Source of the DNA: Tetracladium setigerum | Taxonomy: Eukaryota > Ascomycota > Leotiomycetes > Helotiales | Reading direction: 5' to 3' | DNA: 64,000 bases | Assembly: GCA_031472005.1 (NCBI GenBank) | Contig: PZJY01000001.1 | Coordinates: 2,356,001-2,420,000, forward strand | Shown: piece by piece, positions 57,381 through 64,000 of the stretch | Numbering within the stretch: position 1 is the stretch's first letter | How the letters are laid out: the number at the start of each line of letters is the position of its first letter | Translations under genes and position numbers: made by a program | Notes under the pieces: generated by a model | What the model was told of the DNA's origin: nothing | Database searches by the model: none | The model's input: only the letters and a program-made list of their open reading frames with translations

Positions 57381-58345
57381 GACTGAATGGGGTGGGAGAG
57401 CTCCGGAGCTTTCCCCGCAAATTTCAATTGTCGACCGCCGTAGCTGTCTGGTACTGTAATGTGTAAAGTGCCGTACAACTGCCCAAGAACGAGAATGAAT
57501 GTGTGTATATATATCCGCTTGGAATTGAGATGATTCCGTAACAATGAGCTTGATGTTGTGCAGGAGACAAAGGAGCAGAACAAGAAGACGAAGAAGAAGG
57601 GGGAAGAGATGGGAAAAATAGAAGGAGAAAAGAGTTTCGAGGTACAGCAGTAGTTAGCTAGTAGGTAAGGGGGAGGTACTTGGAAAGAGGAGGGGCAACT
57701 TAATAGCCATGACGTCGGACACGGGAAGGACAATAACAAAGCCAAAGCCATCAGCCATCCCGCATCATCATCATAAGCAGCAGCAGCAGTGGCCGATGAA
57801 AAGAAAAAGTCAAGAAATCCGGCCATCTCATCCTCCCAAGGTTGAGTGAAGATATACTCACTCGACTCCACACATCTATCGGCACAGCTCGCGCTCCCAT
57901 TTCCATCAGGTATACCCAACCAACCTGTGTTACTTGTACAATCCAGTACAGTACTCTACAGCACAGCACCACTCTGGCATCGTACAGTACGTCGTCATCC
58001 TCCTTTCGGCCCAACTCTGCAGTCCTTGCACCACCACCACCACTTCTACCACCACTTACAATCTCTTCAAATATTGAAAGTTGGGCTCATCTATTGACTC
58101 ACATCTAGGAACGAATTTCTCTCGCCACACCTCTCAACCTCCATCCTCCTTTCCTTCCATGACAAACACGAGCGACCAAACACAAATTCACACGACCTAG
58201 GCGGATGTATACATGCCATGAGCTAGAAGAATAAGAATCAGAACAGCTGGATGACGACGACGACCACCACCACCACCACCCCTCCGGAAGTCAATACGTG
58301 CCCCTCCCTCCCTCTTCCGCTGTGTGACGGCACCCGACTGTCAAG
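57381..58345. promoter_or_regulatory. divergent promoter between DUF3429 gene and VPS13
   Basis: 965 bases between opposite ATGs with CAT/CAG microsatellite (about 57768-57792), CCA/GAC repeats (58250-58281) and pyrimidine-rich stretches. No ORF is supported on either strand. Confidence 0.5.
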
Positions 58346-61300
58346 ATGTTGGAAGGATTGGTGGCGTCGCTGCTGAACCGCTTTCTGGGCATGTACATCA
58401 GGAATTTCGATCCTAAACAGCTCAAAGTCGGAATCTGGTCGGGCGATGTTCAGCTACAGAATCTGGAACTGCGCCGCGAAGCACTTGATCAACTCAAGCT
58501 CCCCATTAATGTCGTGGAGGGTCATCTAGGGAAGCTAACTCTAAAGATTCCATGGTCTAATCTACGAGGACAACCCGTGCAGGTCTATATCGAGGATGTA
58601 TACGTGTTGGCGGCCCCGAAAGAAGATGCGGAGTGGGATGAGGAGGAGGAGGAACGACGACGGCAGGCTGTCAAAATTGAAAAACTAGACAGTGCTGAAA
58701 TGCTGAAGGATCGCAACCAGGAAGGGATGAGCCAGGAGGAACAGCAGAAGAACCAGAGTTTTACGGACAGTCTGGTGACTAAAATTGTAGACAACCTGCA
58801 GATCACCGTCAAGAACATCCACATTCGTTACGAGGACTCGATATCTGCACCAGGCCACGCCTTTGCCCTCGGCTTCACCCTGGAAGAGTTTAGTGCAATC
58901 AGCACAGATGGGGAATGGAAGCCCACATACATCCAAGAAACCAAGGGGACAACCCATAAGCTTGCGACTTTGGGGGCACTGGCAGTCTACTGGAACACGG
59001 ATTCTGAACTTCTGGGAACTGGTCGTGAGGCTGAGATAGAAGGAGCCACATCTGTCCCGCACGATGAAATGCTGGTGAAATTTAGGGAGATGATTGTGAA
59101 AGGAGAAGATCCGACAACTGCCAATCACCAATTCATTCTGAAGCCCGTTAGCGGGCAGGCAAAGATTGAGATAGATGGCTCTGGCAAGAGCGATCGACCT
59201 CGACTAAAGGCTGCCCTCATTTTCGACGAGATTGGCCTCGTCCTAGACGATGATCAGTACCGGGATGCTCTGATGATGGCTGACTTGTTCCACTACTTTT
59301 TGCGTCATCAAGAATACAAAAAGTACCAACCCAAGGGTGTGACTGCAAAGGAAGATCCAAAGGCATGGCTCCTTTTCGCCGGGAATGCTGTGCTCAGTAA
59401 AATTCACGAACGCAATCGACGGTGGTCGTGGGCATACTTCAAAGAGCGACGAGACGACCGAATTCGCTACATTGACTTGTTCAAAAAGAAGAAGCGGGCA
59501 GAGCCCCAACTGTCACCCGATGAGGCCTCCGAGTTGAGCAAGCTTGAGTGGAAACTAAATTACGAAGATATGAGGTTCTGGAGATCTTTGGCCAGAAATC
59601 AGCTCAAAAAGGAGAATGTGGGAGTTAAGAAGCCTCAAGCCCCTAAGCAAAAGCAGGGCTGGGTCGCTTGGGCATGGGGCTCAAAGCCGCAAGAGGAAGA
59701 GGAGCAGGACCCAGAAACCACCATGACTGACGAACAACGAAAAGAGCTGTATGATGCCATTGATTGGGATGAAAAGAATGCGCTGGCCGAGAGCGTCGAT
59801 TTGCCAAAAGAGACAGTCAAAATGCAGGTGGACGCATCGCTTAACACGGGGAGTTTCACATTGAAGCGAGATCCTCACGACCAAGTTGTAGAGGTTCTTA
59901 GTCTTTACTTTGATTCTTTCCGAGCGAAGTTTCTTCAGCGACCAGACTCTTTTCTGGCTGATGTGAGCCTCGGTGGTTTGAGGGTCAACGACGGCACCAC
60001 CCCCAGTAGTTTGTTTACTCAGATAGTGCGTGTCAAGGACGCGCCAGATGTTCCAGATCACAAGAAACAGCTCGAAGACAGCAATATCGAAGAAGAAGTC
60101 GTGGATCCCTTCTTCCAATTTCAGTTTGAGAAAAATCCACTGGACGGGGCAAGTGACCTAGCATTAACAGGCAAGCTGAAGCCTCTCGAGATTATCTGGA
60201 ATCCCTTGTTTCTCGTCGGCATCATCAGCTTCTTCAAACCTCCGGAGAGACACATGGAGTCCATTGGGGCTTTAATGGAAAGTGCCGGTGCAACTGTGGA
60301 AGGACTCCGACAACAAACAAGAGCTGGGCTGGAATTTGCGTTGGAAGAACATAAAACTATAAACGCAAGATTGGACCTCCAAGCACCACTTATCATCGTT
60401 CCAGAGAGCATCACGAAGAAAAGTACCACGTGCCTGATCCTCGACGCTGGTCATATCAGTGTGACCAGTCAATTGGTCGATAAAGATACAATGAAGGAAG
60501 TCCAAGCGAAACAGCGACAGTCCTACACCGAAGAGGACTACAAGCGCTTGGAATCATTGATGTATGATAAGTTCCTGGTCAAGTTATCGTCAACCCAAGT
60601 TCTCATCGGGCCTTCTGTTGAAGAAACCAAATCCCAACTCGATAATCGTGATGATGCGCAGTCCATGCACATTGTCGAAAAGATCAATGTCGACTTCATT
60701 GTTGAAACTTCCATCATACCAAAGGCACCCAACTTGACCAAGGTCCGCATGTCAGGGCGTCTCCCGGTATTGCACGCATCGGTCTCTGATAAGAAGTATA
60801 AAAGTTTGATGCGGATTATCGACGTCGCCATTCCCAAGTTGAATACAGACAATGCAAACGAACCTGTTACCGAGAGGATAGTGGCCACAAGACCACGGTC
60901 CGAGACTACGACGTCGAAGAAGTCACTCAAGCAACGAGACAAGGAGAAGTCTGCATCTTTCCAATTTTCAACTCAAGAGGCTATTATTCTTCAGGAGGAC
61001 TCTGATAACGATGAGGAAGATGACTCTTTCCAGGATGCTCCAAATACAGATGCCGATGAAGATCTCAAAGTTCAACAACGAAATTTTGAGCTCAAGTTCG
61101 AGGTTGACCGTCTTCAGGGCTCCCTTTACAAGAGCGATCCAGAGGGAAAGCAACCAGATCAACTCTTAGTGGAGCTTGTTGCCGAAAGTTTCGCCCTCAA
61201 CTTGTGTGTGAGACCTTTTGATCTTATCATCGAAACGTCACTTCGCTCCGTCGTGGTTGATGATTATGTGGAAAACTCTCCCGCAGAATTCAAATCAATC

Positions 61301-64000
61301 ATTTCATCTGGGGACACACATTCCGAAGACGACCGAGATCTCATCCATGTGAAACTGGTAAAGGTCAACAGAGAGTCCCCCGAATTCATGCAAAAGTATG
61401 AAGGGGTTGAATTGAACATTGATGTAGCCATCTCTACCATCAATGTGGTTGTCACAAGAAAAACGTTACTCACCCTTTTGGATTTTGTGTTGGTTACATT
61501 TACGAACAATGAAGCCGTTCAACTTCCTGTCGGAGACATAGAAGGGATAGAGGATGACGTCGAAGTTGTTATGCAAAAACCTGTTGACACTGGTTCCATT
61601 CGGATCAAAGTCGATCTTAAAAGCATTGTGCTGATTCTCAACAACGACGGCATTCGTCTCGCCACGTTGTCTCTAAACGCCGCAGATGTTGGAATATTCG
61701 TTATGGGCAAAACCTTGCGGGTTGGTGCACGACTTGGCGACTTAACGCTATTAGACGATATCAACCAAGGTGCCTCGTCGGATTCGAACCTTCGAAAGTT
61801 GATAACAATCGAGGGGGATGACTTAGCAGACTTTCGATACGAGACTTTTGATGTCGAGAATCGGGAGGCATACCCAGGATATGATTCTTCTATTTACCTT
61901 CGTGCTGGATCCATCAGGTTGAACTTCTTGGAGGAACCTTTCCGCAAAATCATCGACTTCCTAGTCAAGTTTGGAAAGATGCAGGCTATTTTTAATGCAG
62001 CCAGACAAGCAGCTGCAAATCAAGCCTCTCAAATCCAACAAAACGCGAACCGAATGAAGTTCGATCTCAACATCAAGACGCCGATCGTTGTATTTCCAAG
62101 AGTCATGATTGCTGGTCGTTCTAAGCGAGACTTGCTAACTGCTAACCTTGGAGAAATATATGCCGAGAACAAGTTTGTTCCATTAGATGACTCAGAAACC
62201 TCGCCCATCGCGATGAAACTATCTGCTGGGATTAGGAATATTCGGTTAACGTCAAACTTTCAATTTCCGGATGGAAAATCCGAGGAGCTTGAGCTTATTG
62301 ACAAAGTTGACCTCGGCTTTCAAATGACATACGCTGAGCATGTTGCTGGTCTCAAGCGGCCGGACATGGAGATTGAAGGAACCATGACCGACTTCAATCT
62401 TAGGATCACTCAGACACAGCTTCGATTTTTGTTGGAACTCGCCAAATCCGTTCCTGCAGCTTTTGTTGTTGATCCAGATGAAAGCGACCAACAGGCTGTA
62501 CAGGATATCTCCAAACCCACCATCAAGAAAGCAAAGATGAACGAGGAGCAAATCAACGACGCCGATGGCGTCAAGAAGCCCATCGTTGATTTGAGTCCTG
62601 AGCTTGGAGTCGATGAGAACAGCTGGACCAAGCTCGACCTCACGTTCCATGTCCATACCATAGGAATGGAACTAGTCTTGGCTAAAGATGACGAACCAGT
62701 CGGCGATACCGAGTCTTCAAGTCTTTCCAAATTTTCATTGAATGATACCAAGGTCAAGCTACGGGTCATGACAGATGCATCATTGGAGTCGGAACTATTG
62801 GTCCAGTCGTTCACGATCCAAGATAGCAGGACCCAATCAGTCAACAAGTTTCGAAAGATCATGACCTCGTCAAACAAGGATGTACAACAGTGTATGGCAT
62901 CCGTCACGATTTCAGGTGGTGTAGAGCGCAATCTTATTGCCATTGTCGCCATTGACAGCCCTAGGGTAATCTTTGCGCTTGATTATCTATTCGCGGTCCA
63001 GAGTTTTGTGACTGGTGGGCTCACTGTTGAGGAATCCATCAATCCTGGAGATGACGAGAGTGCCACCGAAGAATCAGACACCGACTCTGTTATGACCAAT
63101 AGCAAGATCCGCCCTGCGCTGAGCCACTACAAGTCAACCAAGTCCTCGAGTTCAGCTTCTTCGCAGACGGACACCTCGCCAATGGGCATTGCTTTCAGGG
63201 TCAATGTTGTCGACGCTCAGATAATTCTGATTGCCAATCCGCTGAGTTCGAATTCCGAAGCTATCGTGCTAGGCACAAAACAGATTCTTATGTCCCAACA
63301 ACATGCCCTTACCTTGCAGGTGTCAAAAATGGGCATGTTCTTGTGTCGTATGGATCGCTTCGAAGATTCGCGCCTCCGTATCTTGGACGATTTCTCACTG
63401 CAGATGTCCATGGACAGCTCACAAAATAGTGTTACAAGTGTTCATATCGACATCGAGCCTCTGGTTTTACGCCTGTCACTCCGAGACATTCTTTTGGCCC
63501 TTCAAATCGTCAGCAAGGCATCTGAGCTGTCTGGAAACGATGAGAAAAATCATACGTCTAACCCATCAGCTTCAAGCGAAAAGGCTAAACAGCTCAAAGG
63601 TGGCAGTGGGAGCACACTTCACCGTCGCACAGCAAGCGGAAAGGGTGTTTCGACAACAGCGAAAAGAAGACCAAGCACCGTTCCACCATCTCGTTCCAAG
63701 GCTAATGTGCCCTTGAGCCAGCCTTCCCGGAAACATGAAGAGCTCTCAGCTACCTTGGATGGGATGAGGGTGATTCTCATCGGCGACCTCCACGAGTTAC
63801 CAATTCTCGATCTTAGTGTGAAGAGCTTCACAGTTAGCGCCAACGATTGGACAAGCAATTTGAAGGCCGGAACAAGTATAGACTTATTTGTTAACATATA
63901 CAACTTTTCGAAGTCCGCCTGGGAACCACTCATTGAACCGTGGGAGTTAGGCCTGGCAATATCCAAAGATGATGCTCAAAATCGCATGAATGTGGATCTC
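58346..64000 (+). CDS. VPS13: VPS13 lipid-transfer protein, 5' part
   Basis: Bridge-like lipid-transfer protein acting at membrane contact sites. ATG 58346; the frame stays open without stop or intron to the last base (5,655 bases, 1,885 codons) and continues beyond the window. N-terminal chorein domain: MLEGLVASLLNRFLGMYI, GIWSGDVQLQNLELRREAL, LGKLTLKIPWSNLRGQPVQV, then TDSLVTKIVDNLQITVKNIH and IHIRYEDSISAPGHAFALGF. Next come the repeating-beta-groove segments seen in VPS13 (for example FKKKKRAEPQLSPDEASELS, GWVAWAWGS). The family is usually about 3,100 residues, so roughly 60% is present. No frame damage in 5.6 kb, in contrast to the accessory genes. Confidence 0.97.
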   Translation, partial: MLEGLVASLLNRFLGMYIRNFDPKQLKVGIWSGDVQLQNLELRREALDQLKLPINVVEGHLGKLTLKIPWSNLRGQPVQVYIEDVYVLAAPKEDAEWDEEEEERRRQAVKIEKLDSAEMLKDRNQEGMSQEEQQKNQSFTDSLVTKIVDNLQITVKNIHIRYEDSISAPGHAFALGFTLEEFSAISTDGEWKPTYIQETKGTTHKLATLGALAVYWNTDSELLGTGREAEIEGATSVPHDEMLVKFREMIVKGEDPTTANHQFILKPVSGQAKIEIDGSGKSDRPRLKAALIFDEIGLVLDDDQYRDALMMADLFHYFLRHQEYKKYQPKGVTAKEDPKAWLLFAGNAVLSKIHERNRRWSWAYFKERRDDRIRYIDLFKKKKRAEPQLSPDEASELSKLEWKLNYEDMRFWRSLARNQLKKENVGVKKPQAPKQKQGWVAWAWGSKPQEEEEQDPETTMTDEQRKELYDAIDWDEKNALAESVDLPKETVKMQVDASLNTGSFTLKRDPHDQVVEVLSLYFDSFRAKFLQRPDSFLADVSLGGLRVNDGTTPSSLFTQIVRVKDAPDVPDHKKQLEDSNIEEEVVDPFFQFQFEKNPLDGASDLALTGKLKPLEIIWNPLFLVGIISFFKPPERHMESIGALMESAGATVEGLRQQTRAGLEFALEEHKTINARLDLQAPLIIVPESITKKSTTCLILDAGHISVTSQLVDKDTMKEVQAKQRQSYTEEDYKRLESLMYDKFLVKLSSTQVLIGPSVEETKSQLDNRDDAQSMHIVEKINVDFIVETSIIPKAPNLTKVRMSGRLPVLHASVSDKKYKSLMRIIDVAIPKLNTDNANEPVTERIVATRPRSETTTSKKSLKQRDKEKSASFQFSTQEAIILQEDSDNDEEDDSFQDAPNTDADEDLKVQQRNFELKFEVDRLQGSLYKSDPEGKQPDQLLVELVAESFALNLCVRPFDLIIETSLRSVVVDDYVENSPAEFKSIISSGDTHSEDDRDLIHVKLVKVNRESPEFMQKYEGVELNIDVAISTINVVVTRKTLLTLLDFVLVTFTNNEAVQLPVGDIEGIEDDVEVVMQKPVDTGSIRIKVDLKSIVLILNNDGIRLATLSLNAADVGIFVMGKTLRVGARLGDLTLLDDINQGASSDSNLRKLITIEGDDLADFRYETFDVENREAYPGYDSSIYLRAGSIRLNFLEEPFRKIIDFLVKFGKMQAIFNAARQAAANQASQIQQNANRMKFDLNIKTPIVVFPRVMIAGRSKRDLLTANLGEIYAENKFVPLDDSETSPIAMKLSAGIRNIRLTSNFQFPDGKSEELELIDKVDLGFQMTYAEHVAGLKRPDMEIEGTMTDFNLRITQTQLRFLLELAKSVPAAFVVDPDESDQQAVQDISKPTIKKAKMNEEQINDADGVKKPIVDLSPELGVDENSWTKLDLTFHVHTIGMELVLAKDDEPVGDTESSSLSKFSLNDTKVKLRVMTDASLESELLVQSFTIQDSRTQSVNKFRKIMTSSNKDVQQCMASVTISGGVERNLIAIVAIDSPRVIFALDYLFAVQSFVTGGLTVEESINPGDDESATEESDTDSVMTNSKIRPALSHYKSTKSSSSASSQTDTSPMGIAFRVNVVDAQIILIANPLSSNSEAIVLGTKQILMSQQHALTLQVSKMGMFLCRMDRFEDSRLRILDDFSLQMSMDSSQNSVTSVHIDIEPLVLRLSLRDILLALQIVSKASELSGNDEKNHTSNPSASSEKAKQLKGGSGSTLHRRTASGKGVSTTAKRRPSTVPPSRSKANVPLSQPSRKHEELSATLDGMRVILIGDLHELPILDLSVKSFTVSANDWTSNLKAGTSIDLFVNIYNFSKSAWEPLIEPWELGLAISKDDAQNRMNVDL

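Noticed and set aside
61760..61800. GATTCGAACC resembling a tRNA B box
   Set aside because: It lies inside the VPS13 coding frame with no matching A box or cloverleaf; a similar word near 1465 is inside the carboxylesterase.

Overview
This window looks like a nuclear contig from a filamentous ascomycete (Pezizomycotina). The evidence is the short 44-101 nt introns with GTRNGT donors and CTAAC/CTGAC branch sites, fungus-only families (HET domain, Zn2Cys6 cluster, CmcJ-like oxidoreductase, ABCA transporter), and AT-rich blocks of transposon debris carrying the C-to-T/G-to-A signature of repeat-induced point mutation (RIP). A Leotiomycete/Helotiales origin is only an impression.

Layout. 1-18.2 kb is an accessory region, mostly on the minus strand: a secreted type-B carboxylesterase with an N-terminal extension, a frameshifted HET-domain gene, two broken membrane-protein genes, a full-length ABCA transporter, and (plus strand) a Cys-rich gene fragment and a fungal hypothetical protein. 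18.2-29.35 kb is an AT-rich RIP block. It holds one complete but inactivated Ty3/gypsy element (21031-27638, two 446-bp LTRs, target duplication CTTAC), copies of a TGTT...AACA LTR-like repeat, and one solo LTR (19976-20224) that looks un-RIPed. 29.35-36.6 kb is a gene island between two RIP blocks, with an SH3-WD40 protein that has an unrecognised N-terminal domain, a CmcJ-like oxidoreductase remnant, a coiled-coil protein and a Zn2Cys6 transcription-factor remnant cut off at the block edge. 36.6-41.7 kb is a second RIP block: a decayed Ty1/copia fragment carved up by four LTR-like repeats, three of them with clear target duplications. 41.7-64 kb is core genome: a short-chain dehydrogenase (frameshifted), CCT3 chaperonin, a PRKRIP1-family spliceosomal protein, a DET1-like histidine phosphatase, a degenerate kinase-like protein, a DUF3429/TMEM69-like mitochondrial membrane protein, and the first 1,885 codons of VPS13, open at the window end.

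The core genes are intact and reconstruct to exact multiples of three after intron removal. By contrast, five accessory or block-edge genes carry six frameshifts. Every one of them is equivalent to loss of a single base, and most lie in or near A/T runs. Two further genes carry in-frame stops. Whether this is gene decay near RIP-prone DNA or homopolymer error in the assembly is the main open question. No RNA genes or CRISPR arrays were seen. I did not find a clearly novel system; the best candidates for novelty are the SH3-WD40 protein with its unrecognised 350-residue N-terminal domain and the 5.5-6.0 kb membrane-protein gene.
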